A DNA stretch of 64,000 nucleotides from an uncultured Collinsella sp. GTDB taxonomy: Bacteria; Actinomycetota; Coriobacteriia; Coriobacteriales; Coriobacteriaceae. The translations under genes were made by a program, and so were the position numbers. Shown piece after piece: positions 27,763-35,134 of the stretch. The stretch covers positions 90,403 through 154,402 of the forward strand of contig CAKUGY010000005.1 of assembly GCA_934654835.1 (NCBI GenBank), written 5' to 3'. Below the pieces are notes generated by a model. That model was not told where the DNA came from and ran no database searches. It saw nothing but the letters and a program-made list of their open reading frames with translations. Within the stretch, counting starts at the first letter, position 1; each line of letters starts with the position of its first letter.

Positions 27763-28299
27763 ATGGAAGCCAACGGAATCGTACTGTCGCCCGACCCTCG
27801 TCTGCGCCAGGAGTGCGCCGTCATCGAGGAGATCACCCCGGCGATCGAGGCGCTTGCCGAGAAGATGAAGAAGATGATGTTCGAGAACGGCGGTTGCGGT
27901 CTTGCTGCCCCGCAGATTGGCGAGCTCATTCAGCTCGTCACCATCGACTGCGATTACAGCGACAAGAACGACTACGACCCGTATGTGCTCATCAACCCCG
28001 TGATCGTTGAGCAGAGCGACAACCTGGTGCCGTTTAGCGAGGGCTGCCTGTCCATTCCCGGCATCAGCTGCGAGATCGAGCGTCCGGATCACGTTGTCGT
28101 CGAGGCATACGACCTGGATGCCAACCTGATTCGCTATGAGGCCACGGGCGACCTGTTCTGCGTGTGCCTGCAGCACGAGATTGATCACCTGCATGGCAAT
28201 ACGATGTTTGAGCGACTGAAGCCCATGCAGAGGCTCAAGGCCGTCAAGGAGTACCAGGACGCCCTGGCCCGCGGCGCTCGACCGGGCGAGACTGAGTAA
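27763..28299 (+). CDS. def: Peptide deformylase
   Basis: Metal-dependent enzyme that removes the formyl group from nascent proteins. 178 residues. All three family motifs are present: GCGLAAPQIG, EGCLSIPG with the metal-binding Cys, and HEIDHLHG with the two metal His and catalytic Glu. Two ATGs lie close together; the second (27763) has six-base spacing from AAAGGA. It is 18 bases after priA. The functional partner fmt follows after 324 non-coding bases rather than directly. Confidence 0.96.
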   Translation: MEANGIVLSPDPRLRQECAVIEEITPAIEALAEKMKKMMFENGGCGLAAPQIGELIQLVTIDCDYSDKNDYDPYVLINPVIVEQSDNLVPFSEGCLSIPGISCEIERPDHVVVEAYDLDANLIRYEATGDLFCVCLQHEIDHLHGNTMFERLKPMQRLKAVKEYQDALARGARPGETE

Positions 28300-28623
28300 G
28301 TCGTCCGTCCCTGGGGCGCCCGCCTATATCATCCCGTGCTCAAACATTCTCGCTTTGCTGCGAAACTGCGCGCGGGACGATATGTGCGGGCCCTGCCCGG
28401 GGGACTGCGTTGTCCTGGCTCCTTTTTCGCCCGGGTGCCGTCGGGCCAGGGAAGGGCGTCTTCGCTGATATTTGCTTTGTTGAGAGGGCTGCTTTTGATG
28501 CAGTCCTTTCTTTGGTTTTGGGTATATTTGTTCTTGTTGGACTGTTATTGCGGATGGCTAGGGACTTCGCTTTCCGCTGTTATTTGTAGCCGTCTCGGCT
28601 CTTGTTGAGGGGAGACATTCTTT
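28300..28623 (+). other. def-fmt intergenic region
   Basis: 324 bases without a convincing gene. It contains an imperfect 14-base-pair hairpin at 28325-28383 (TATATC-TCCCG pairing with CGGGA-GATAT, 30-base loop), GC-rich inverted segments around 28395-28455, and a terminator at 28486-28513. The last 100 bases are T-rich and probably hold the fmt promoter. A 90-codon open frame at 28336-28608 has no ribosome binding site and runs through the terminator, so I do not call it a gene. Confidence 0.6.
28486..28513 (+). terminator. Terminator upstream of fmt
   Basis: GGGCTGC-N7-GCAGTCC stem (one G-T pair) followed by TTTCTTT. It would end the priA-def transcript. Confidence 0.65.
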
Positions 28624-29544
28624 ATGCGTATTGTGTTTATGGGTACGCCCGATTTTGCTGTGCCTTCACTGACTTCGCTTGTTGAGGCTGGGAACGAGAT
28701 TGTGCTTGTTATTACGCGCCCCGATGCTGTTCGTGGGCGTGGTAAGAAGCTTGAGCCTTCTCCTGTTAAGGCCAAGGCGCTGGAGCTGGGGTTGCCAGTT
28801 ATTGAGGCTAATCGTATGACGCCTGAGGTTATTGAGGCGCTCCAGGCTGCGCAGGCTGATATTTTCTGCGTGGCTGCCTATGGCTGCATTTTACCTGATG
28901 AGGTGCTGCATATGGCGCCGCTTGGTATTGTGAATGTTCATGCTTCGCTGCTGCCGCGCTGGCGCGGCGCTGCCCCTATTCAACGTGCCATTCTTGCTGG
29001 TGATGAGGCTGCAGGCGTTTCCATTATGCGTATTGGACATGGTGTGGATACGGGCGCTTATTGCGCTCAGGCATCCACCTCGGTTGCCGGTAAGCATGCC
29101 GAGGCGCTTACGATGGAGCTTGGTGAGCTGGGCGGCAAGTTGCTTGCCGATACGCTTCCTTCGCTTGCCGATGGTACTGCTGTTTGGACCGAGCAGGATG
29201 AGACGCTCGTTACCCATGCTGCGAAGATTTCCAAGCAGGAGATGCGCCTGGATCCGCAGATGACGGCGCTTGATTGCGTGCGCCATGTGCTGGCTTCGTC
29301 CGATACTGCGCCCGCTCGTTGTGTGATCGCCGGCAAGACCGTGCGTGTGCTCGATGCAGCGCCGGCTGATGTATCGCTCCCCGAGGGTCAGGTGCTTGTT
29401 AAGGCCAAGCGTGTTTACCTGGGGCTTTCCGATGGTGCGGTTGAGCTGCTCGAGGTTAAGCCCGACGGTAAGCGTGCCATGGCTGCTTCTGCCTGGGCTG
29501 CTGGCCTGCAAGGCGCCGACCTTACGTGGGGTGTTTTGTCATGA
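28624..29544 (+). CDS. fmt: Methionyl-tRNA formyltransferase
   Basis: Formylates initiator Met-tRNA using 10-formyl-THF. 306 residues, normal length. The start MRIVFMGTPDFAVPSL and the active-site region NVHASLLPRWRGAAPIQRAI with HGVDTG are the family signatures. The C-terminal tRNA-binding domain begins near 205. AGGGGAG precedes the ATG. Codon choice is more T-ending (GTT, GCT, CTT) than in def or priA upstream. The stop overlaps the rsmB start (ATGA), so the two are coupled. Confidence 0.96.
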   Translation: MRIVFMGTPDFAVPSLTSLVEAGNEIVLVITRPDAVRGRGKKLEPSPVKAKALELGLPVIEANRMTPEVIEALQAAQADIFCVAAYGCILPDEVLHMAPLGIVNVHASLLPRWRGAAPIQRAILAGDEAAGVSIMRIGHGVDTGAYCAQASTSVAGKHAEALTMELGELGGKLLADTLPSLADGTAVWTEQDETLVTHAAKISKQEMRLDPQMTALDCVRHVLASSDTAPARCVIAGKTVRVLDAAPADVSLPEGQVLVKAKRVYLGLSDGAVELLEVKPDGKRAMAASAWAAGLQGADLTWGVLS

Positions 29545-30941
29545 GCAAGCTGTCTCCCGCGCGCAAGCTTGCGCTCGACGTGCTGATGGAGGCCGATCGT
29601 CGCGGCATGTATGCGCGCGACGTACTGTCCTCCCGTGCTTCGGCTAAGGCCATTGACCAGCGCGATTCCGCTTTTGCCGCTCGTCTTGCGTTGGGCGTTG
29701 CTGCCACGCAGGGCGTTTTGGACGAATTGCTCGACCAGTTTCTGGATAAGCCCAAAAAGGTCGCACCGCGTGTTCGCATGGCGCTTCGCATCTCGGCCTT
29801 CGAGATGCTCTACCTGCACACCCCGGGTCGCGTAGCCGTAAGCCAGGGTGTTGAGCTGGTGCGCAGCGGCGCTAAGTCTGCTGCGGGCCTGGCGAATGCC
29901 GTGCTGCATAAAGTTGCTGATAACGTTGAAGACTTTGCCACGGCTTCTGACGTTGATGAATCCGAGCGTCGCCTGGTGCGCCTGTCACGCTTGATGGGTC
30001 TGCCGCGTTGGTTGTGTGCCCGCATTATGGCGTCGTTCGATACGCCCGAGGGCGCGCTCAACTTTGCCGGCAATCTGGCGCCTGCGCCGCTCGCCCTGCA
30101 CGAGAATGCGTTTGCCACCAAATCCGACCCCTATATTTCGCAGCTTGTTGCGCCTGTGTTCCCGGGCTGTCATGCGCCGGTCGATGCGCAGGTCACGGTT
30201 GCGTCTGGCGTGTTTGAGCGTGCGGCGGCCGTGGTGTCGGACCTGAATGCTCAGCTTATCGCTACCGCGGCGACTCGTCCCGGCCGTTGCCTGGAGATCG
30301 GAGCCGGTCGTGGCACGAAGACCTATGTGATGATGTGCCAGGCCAAGCGTGCCGGCTACGAGCGCCAGCATACGGCGCTCGACCTGCACGATCGCAAGTG
30401 CGATCAGAATCTCGCGCGTCTGCGCAAGGCGGGTATCACAGGTGTGCGCACCGTCTCGGGCGATGCCTGTGAGCTCGATGCGGTTTTAACATCCTTTGAC
30501 GCTATGCTCGGCGAGCCCGCTCTGTTCGATACGGTGTTTATCGATGCGCCGTGCTCGGGCACCGGCACCATGCGACGTCACCCCGAGATCCCGTGGCGCT
30601 TGACTGAGAACGACGTGACGACTGCGCTGCCCACGTTGCAGTTGACGATGCTCAAGGAAGCCGCTCCGCGCGTTGCCATCGGCGGTGAGCTCATCTACGC
30701 CACCTGCTCGGTGTTTGATGAGGAGAACACGCAGGTCATCGATGCATTCCTGGCTTCGCCCGAGGGCCAGGGCTTCTCTGTAGAGCCGCTTTCCGAGGCA
30801 CAGATCCTGCAGCTGCCCGAATTTGCCCAGGCAAAGAAGCTCGTCTCCGTACGTCAAAACGACCGAGGCCTCTTCCAAAGCGTCCCGACAAACGCCGACT
30901 CCTACGACGGCCACTTCTGCGCCCGTCTAGTCCACAAGTAA
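29541..30941 (+). CDS. rsmB: 16S rRNA cytosine-C5 methyltransferase, RsmB family
   Basis: SAM-dependent methyltransferase that modifies 16S rRNA (C967 in E. coli). 466 residues. An N-terminal NusB-like RNA-binding domain (about 1-140, with RVAVSQGVELVRSGAKSAAG) precedes the Rossmann catalytic domain. It shows LEIGAGRGTKT (SAM site), DAPCSGTGTMRRHPEI with one catalytic Cys, and YATCSVFDEEN with the second. The frame is open from 29526 but the ATG at 29541 overlaps the fmt stop in the usual way. Confidence 0.94.
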   Translation: MSKLSPARKLALDVLMEADRRGMYARDVLSSRASAKAIDQRDSAFAARLALGVAATQGVLDELLDQFLDKPKKVAPRVRMALRISAFEMLYLHTPGRVAVSQGVELVRSGAKSAAGLANAVLHKVADNVEDFATASDVDESERRLVRLSRLMGLPRWLCARIMASFDTPEGALNFAGNLAPAPLALHENAFATKSDPYISQLVAPVFPGCHAPVDAQVTVASGVFERAAAVVSDLNAQLIATAATRPGRCLEIGAGRGTKTYVMMCQAKRAGYERQHTALDLHDRKCDQNLARLRKAGITGVRTVSGDACELDAVLTSFDAMLGEPALFDTVFIDAPCSGTGTMRRHPEIPWRLTENDVTTALPTLQLTMLKEAAPRVAIGGELIYATCSVFDEENTQVIDAFLASPEGQGFSVEPLSEAQILQLPEFAQAKKLVSVRQNDRGLFQSVPTNADSYDGHFCARLVHK

Positions 30942-30946
30942 CTTCT

Positions 30947-31015
30947 AAGTTGCGGTGAAATAGAGATTGATTAGCGGCATCTACCCGCCAAATAGTCCTT
31001 ATTTCACCGCAACTT
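30947..31015. repeat. 69-bp palindromic intergenic element, copy 2
   Basis: Begins five bases after the rsmB stop. Arms AAGTTGCGGTGAAATA and TATTTCACCGCAACTT are identical to those of copy 1 (5859-5927) and the total length is the same 69 bases; the inner 37 bases differ. Confidence 0.75.
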
Positions 31016-31017
31016 AC

Positions 31018-31060
31018 GAGGGCGGCCCTGCGACCGATTGTTGGTCGCAGGGCCGCCCTC
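31018..31060. terminator. Terminator between convergent rsmB and fmdB
   Basis: Perfect 18-base-pair GC-rich stem (31018-31035 / 31043-31060) with a seven-base loop. It is followed by GTGCGTTTTG on the plus side, so probably serves rsmB, and possibly both genes. Confidence 0.8.
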
Positions 31061-31083
31061 GTGCGTTTTGTTGTAGACAGCTG

Positions 31084-31320
31084 TTAGTGGTTGTGCGGGC
31101 AGTTGGCACAGCAGCCGCTGGTGGCGCTGGTGCTGGAACCGCCGCTGCGCTGGTCGGTGTTGTAGAAGCCGCTGCCCTCAAACTTAATACCGCTGGCCGA
31201 GAACGTCTTGGCGGCCGGAGCGCCGCAGCTCGGGCACACGACCTCGGGGGTCTCGGACATGGGATGCTCAACCTCAAACACGTTGCCGCAGCTCGAGCAC
31301 TTGTAATCGTAGCGCGCCAT
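31084..31320 (-). CDS. FmdB-family zinc-ribbon protein
   Basis: Small putative regulatory protein, 78 residues. Four zinc ligands form two knuckles: CSSCG at residues 8-12 and CPSCG near 30. The start MARYDYKCSSCGNVFE is the family signature. The Ser/Gly-rich tail ends CCANCPHNH, a Cys/His cluster that might bind another metal. AAGGAAG precedes the ATG. Function in the family is unknown despite the name, which comes from a formamidase operon. Confidence 0.9.
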   Translation of the reverse strand: MARYDYKCSSCGNVFEVEHPMSETPEVVCPSCGAPAAKTFSASGIKFEGSGFYNTDQRSGGSSTSATSGCCANCPHNH

Positions 31321-31408
31321 AATACTTCCTTTTCAGCACAAAGCGGGCAGATCGCTCTGCCCGCATAAATTCAAACGTCTGTAACTGTACCCTATATCGG
31401 GGGTTTTA

Positions 31409-34400
31409 TCACGCTTCGCTCCAGAATCTATGGGTGCTACGCAGGAGCTGTGCAGTTTTATCCTCAGCCGCCTCAATATCAGCCTCTTTGGCCTGCCAGG
31501 TCCAGTTGCCCGTGGCGACACCCGGCACGTTCATGCGTGCATCGTCGCCCAACCCCAGCACGTCCTGCAGCGGCATCATCACGAGGGGAGCGTCGCTTGC
31601 CAGCGCGTCGCCCATCAGCTTGCCCGCAAACTCCTTACCGCTCGGCTCGTCGCCGCCTGCAAAGGAGCGCGTGCACCATCCAGCAAGCGTCGACGTATCG
31701 TGCGTCGAGGTGTACAGAATCTTGCCAGCCGTGGGATGAATCCCGTTACGCACGTCGTAATCGCTAAACTCCAGCACGTCCATACCGGGGAAACCGCAGG
31801 TCGAAGCCATGGCACGAACGCCGGGTGTCAGGTAGCCCAGGTCCTCGGCGATAAAGTTGAGCGGACCCAGCTCGTCGTAGGCAGTCTGGAACAAGTCCTT
31901 GCCCGGGCCGGCCAGCCAGCGGCCGTCGGCGCAGGCCTTTCCCGCGGGAATGCTGAAGTAACTGTGGAAGCCCAGGAAGTGGTCCAGGCGTACACGGTCG
32001 TAGAGCGAGAACGCACGACGTAGACGGTCCATCCACCAACGATAGCCGTTCTCCTTCATGTGATCCCAGCGGAACGTCGGGTTGCCCCACACCTGGCCCT
32101 CGGGTGCAAAGTTGTCGGGCGGCGCGCCAGAAATTTCAATCGCCTTGCCGGTATCGGACAGCCAGAAATTCTCGGGCTCACTCCATGCGTCAGCTGAATC
32201 GTCGGACACATACATCGGAATATCGCCGATGACCTCGATGCCCTTCTTGTGCGCATAGTTCATGAGCTCGCACCAGGCCAGGTCAAAACGATACTGCATG
32301 TACGCCTGCAGCTCCGCCTCGTCGTGGAAGCGCTTGTCGTCGATCAAATGCTCGTTGTAGCGCGCGACATTGGCCGGCCAATCATGGCGCGATTCGCCTT
32401 CAAAACACTTTTTGACGGCCATGTAGACGCAGTACTTCTCGAGCCAGTCGGCATTGCGATGCTTAAACGCGGTGTAGAGCGGGTCGGCATCCTCGCCACC
32501 GCGGGCCTTCCAGGTCTTAAAGTCGGCGGCCAGCTCCTCGTGCGACTCCGGCAGCAGGTCGATATTGCCTGCAAAGGCCGAAGGACCGGCGTAAGGGGAG
32601 CGGAAAAAGTCCGTCGGGTTGACGGGCAGGACCTGCCAATAGCGCATGCCCATAGCGGCCAGATGGTCGATAAAGCGACGCGTGGGCGCGCCGATCGTGC
32701 CGGGCTTGCCGTCATCGGTCGGCACCGAGGTGATGTGGCACACGACGCCCGCGCCGTGATCGAGCGGCTCCTGCAGGCGTTGCTCGGCGTGATGATAGAT
32801 GATCGACGAACCCAGCGGATACAGATCGAGCGTGACCGTGCCGTTGTGGATCACGCACTCGTGGCCGCTAATGACGTCGCTTGCACATTCGCCGAGCGCC
32901 GGGATCGTCACGCGGTGCGAATTGCGCAGGCTGCGGTTGATGATGACAGTCGCGGACTCGCCGTCCTTGCCCGTGCGGTTGTAGGCCAGCACCTCGTCAT
33001 TGAGCGCGAAGGCTTTGATCTCGCCGTCGATCATAAACGGCAGGGCGCGGCGCACGGCCGAGGCGTTCTTGACGATAGCCAGCGTGTCGAAGTCGTGCAG
33101 GTCTTCCTTGGTCGGCAGCGTGCGGCGGTTGCCCGGGTCGGTGAGGCCTTCCAGGCCATACTCGTCGCCGTAGTAGATCGAAGGCACGCCGGGGAAGGTC
33201 ATCTGCATGAGCGTCGCGAGCCAAAAGCGGCTCTTGGCCAGGCCCATTGCGCCTTCGTCCAGACGCCATTTGCTGCGCTCGCACTCGGGCAGCTGCGACT
33301 CGTCGGGACCGCCGCCGAGCACCGAGATGATGCGCGGGCGATCGTGGCTCGATAGCAGATTGAGCGCGCAGGACAGAGCCTCGCGCGGGTAGTTCTCACG
33401 CAGGGTCTCGATATCCTTGGCTGCCTGGTAGGCATTCTTGTACCCCATCAAAAATCCGATGACCATGTCGCGGAAGGGGTAGTCCATGGCAGAATCGAGC
33501 TCGGAGCCCTGCAGGTAGCGGCGCAAATGACCGTAGCTGACCTTGTTGGAGGCGTCTTCCCAAACTTCGCCGAGCAGCAGTGCGTCAGGCTTTTCGGCAA
33601 GGACTGCCTTCTTGATCTCAGCCAGGAAGTCGTCGGAGAGCTCGTCTGCGACGTCCAGACGCCAGCCATGGGCACCGGCGCGCAGCCATTTGCGGATGAC
33701 GCCGTCTTTGCCCAAGAGCTTCTCGCGCACGAGCTCGGAGTTCTCGTTGATGGCGGGCATATTGCCCACACCCCACCAGCAGTCGTACGAGCCGTCCTCG
33801 TGGAAGGTAAACGCCTCGCGCCACGGCGAATCCTCGCTCTGCCAGGCGCCCACACCGGGGTAGTTACCATAGCGGTTAAAGTAGATCGAGTCATCGCCTG
33901 TGTGGTTGAAGACACCGTCCAAAATGATGGAAATGCCCAGCTTCTCGGCCGCCTGGCACAGTTCGGTAAAGTCCTGTTCGGTGCCCAGAATCGGGTCGAT
34001 CTTGGTGTAGTCGGCCGTGTCGTAGCGGTGGTTGCTCGCGGCCTCAAAGATGGGGTTGAGGTAGATGGCCGTAAAGCCCAGCTCGGCGATGCGGGGCAGG
34101 TCTTCCTGGATGCCCTTGAGCGATCCTCCGTAGAAGTCCCAGGTCTTAATGGAGCCGTCCTCGGCACGCTCGTACACGGGCGGCTCGTTCCAGTCCTCGA
34201 CCATGCGGCGCTTAATGCCCTTACGCGGTTTTTCGACCTCAGCCAGCGTGCGCTCGCGCCAGTGCTCGTCGCGGGCGTAGCGGTCGGGGAAGATCTGGTA
34301 GACCATGCCGCGTTCGTACCAAGTGGGACGGTTCTCGCGGTGCTTGTAGACGGTAATCTGGAAGGACGGAACCTCGGCGTAGTCGTAGGTTACGCCCTCG

Positions 34401-34705
34401 CCGCCGGTGCGACCTTGCGGTGCGCCCAAGCGGACCTCGGGCTGGCCCTCGATATTGCATATAAAGCTGTACCAGACAAGACAGGGTTCGGGGCACGGAA
34501 GCTCGCCGGTAAAGATGCCGTCGCCTTCGTGCTCCATGGGGATGAGGGTCTCGCCGATGCCGTCGACCCAGGTGCGCAGGGTAAGCGTTGCCTGGTTGGG
34601 ATCGGCGTCCTCCAAAATCACCGAAAGCGCAACGGAAGTTCCAGTGGTCACAGCGCCAAACGGAGTGCGAAACTGCGGCAGGCGGCTGTTGTGAATCAAT
34701 CTCAT
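31409..34705 (-). CDS. GH13 alpha-glucan hydrolase fused to 4-alpha-glucanotransferase (MalQ)
   Basis: 1098 residues, about the sum of a neopullulanase-type GH13 enzyme and a MalQ. Part 1 (1-640): a beta-sandwich N-domain (about 1-125), then the catalytic barrel with YQIFPDRYAR, region I DGVFNHTGDD, region II GWRLDVADE (nucleophile Asp), region III LLGEVWED (acid Glu) and region IV SSHDRPR. Part 2 (about 645-1098): a GH77 disproportionating enzyme with YWQVLPVNPTDFFRSPYAG, RVRLDHFLGF, IAEDLGYLTPGV and STHDTSTLAGW. All catalytic residues appear present in both. Together they could cleave and rearrange maltodextrins released from glycogen. It is transcribed in the same direction as the glg operon but 429 bases away. 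The ribosome binding site is weak. Confidence 0.92.
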   Translation of the reverse strand: MRLIHNSRLPQFRTPFGAVTTGTSVALSVILEDADPNQATLTLRTWVDGIGETLIPMEHEGDGIFTGELPCPEPCLVWYSFICNIEGQPEVRLGAPQGRTGGEGVTYDYAEVPSFQITVYKHRENRPTWYERGMVYQIFPDRYARDEHWRERTLAEVEKPRKGIKRRMVEDWNEPPVYERAEDGSIKTWDFYGGSLKGIQEDLPRIAELGFTAIYLNPIFEAASNHRYDTADYTKIDPILGTEQDFTELCQAAEKLGISIILDGVFNHTGDDSIYFNRYGNYPGVGAWQSEDSPWREAFTFHEDGSYDCWWGVGNMPAINENSELVREKLLGKDGVIRKWLRAGAHGWRLDVADELSDDFLAEIKKAVLAEKPDALLLGEVWEDASNKVSYGHLRRYLQGSELDSAMDYPFRDMVIGFLMGYKNAYQAAKDIETLRENYPREALSCALNLLSSHDRPRIISVLGGGPDESQLPECERSKWRLDEGAMGLAKSRFWLATLMQMTFPGVPSIYYGDEYGLEGLTDPGNRRTLPTKEDLHDFDTLAIVKNASAVRRALPFMIDGEIKAFALNDEVLAYNRTGKDGESATVIINRSLRNSHRVTIPALGECASDVISGHECVIHNGTVTLDLYPLGSSIIYHHAEQRLQEPLDHGAGVVCHITSVPTDDGKPGTIGAPTRRFIDHLAAMGMRYWQVLPVNPTDFFRSPYAGPSAFAGNIDLLPESHEELAADFKTWKARGGEDADPLYTAFKHRNADWLEKYCVYMAVKKCFEGESRHDWPANVARYNEHLIDDKRFHDEAELQAYMQYRFDLAWCELMNYAHKKGIEVIGDIPMYVSDDSADAWSEPENFWLSDTGKAIEISGAPPDNFAPEGQVWGNPTFRWDHMKENGYRWWMDRLRRAFSLYDRVRLDHFLGFHSYFSIPAGKACADGRWLAGPGKDLFQTAYDELGPLNFIAEDLGYLTPGVRAMASTCGFPGMDVLEFSDYDVRNGIHPTAGKILYTSTHDTSTLAGWCTRSFAGGDEPSGKEFAGKLMGDALASDAPLVMMPLQDVLGLGDDARMNVPGVATGNWTWQAKEADIEAAEDKTAQLLRSTHRFWSEA

Positions 34706-34796
34706 AGTACGGTCCAGTTCTATACAGTCATGGCCAACGGGCCATGGGCTTAACGCACAGTACTTAAGTATATCGTTGCACTTTAGTTGTATAAAC

Positions 34797-34827
34797 CACA
34801 GCCGTTCACTATCGGCGAACGGTTGTG
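34797..34827 (-). promoter_or_regulatory. Dyad upstream of the GH13-MalQ gene
   Basis: CACAGCCGTTC pairs with GAACGGTTGTG (one G-T) over a nine-base loop, about 90 bases before the start codon. A GTTTTACCA sequence (34838-34846), identical to one half of the operator-like dyad before the HAD phosphatase gene, lies next to it. Candidate control region for maltodextrin or glycogen breakdown. Confidence 0.4.
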
Positions 34828-34910
34828 CTAGAAAATCGTTTTACCACACAAATTATCGCGATATTCAAAAACGCCTATACCGATACTATTTGTAGCCAAC
34901 CTAAAGTACC

Positions 34911-35044
34911 CCGGTTTACTACGATAAATTGAATGATCTAAACCACAGTCATTTTGGTGATATCAAAACCGCAGGTAGAAGCGTTGTTAATTTCGACGAT
35001 TACTCGCCGAGGTCGGCCAGAGTCATTTTGTCGTAGTAAACCGG
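34911..35044. repeat. Two-box intergenic repeat, copy 2, with inverted outer box
   Basis: CCGGTTTACTACG (34911-34923) and its exact complement CGTAGTAAACCGG (35032-35044) bound a 134-base segment. AAAACCGCAGGTAGAA at 34965 lies 67 bases before the right box, exactly as at 2511-2590. AGTCATTTTG occurs twice inside. This accounts for much of the 429-base gap between the glgA terminator and the GH13-MalQ gene. Confidence 0.6.
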
Positions 35045-35073
35045 CCCTCTTTTAAATATGAAGTTTAACCAAG

Positions 35074-35104
35074 AAGAGGGCGCCTGGTTGGGGCGCCCTC
35101 TTTT
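35074..35104. terminator. Terminator after glgA
   Basis: AAGAGGGCGCC-N7-GGGCGCCCTCTTTT, A/T-flanked on both strands. It ends the glg operon on the minus strand. Confidence 0.85.
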
Positions 35105-35134
35105 GCGTTGAGGATTGAGTTTTAATCGTCCGGA

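Noticed and set aside
28336..28608. 90-codon frame between def and fmt
   Set aside because: It crosses a hairpin and a terminator, lacks a ribosome binding site, and resembles no family I know.
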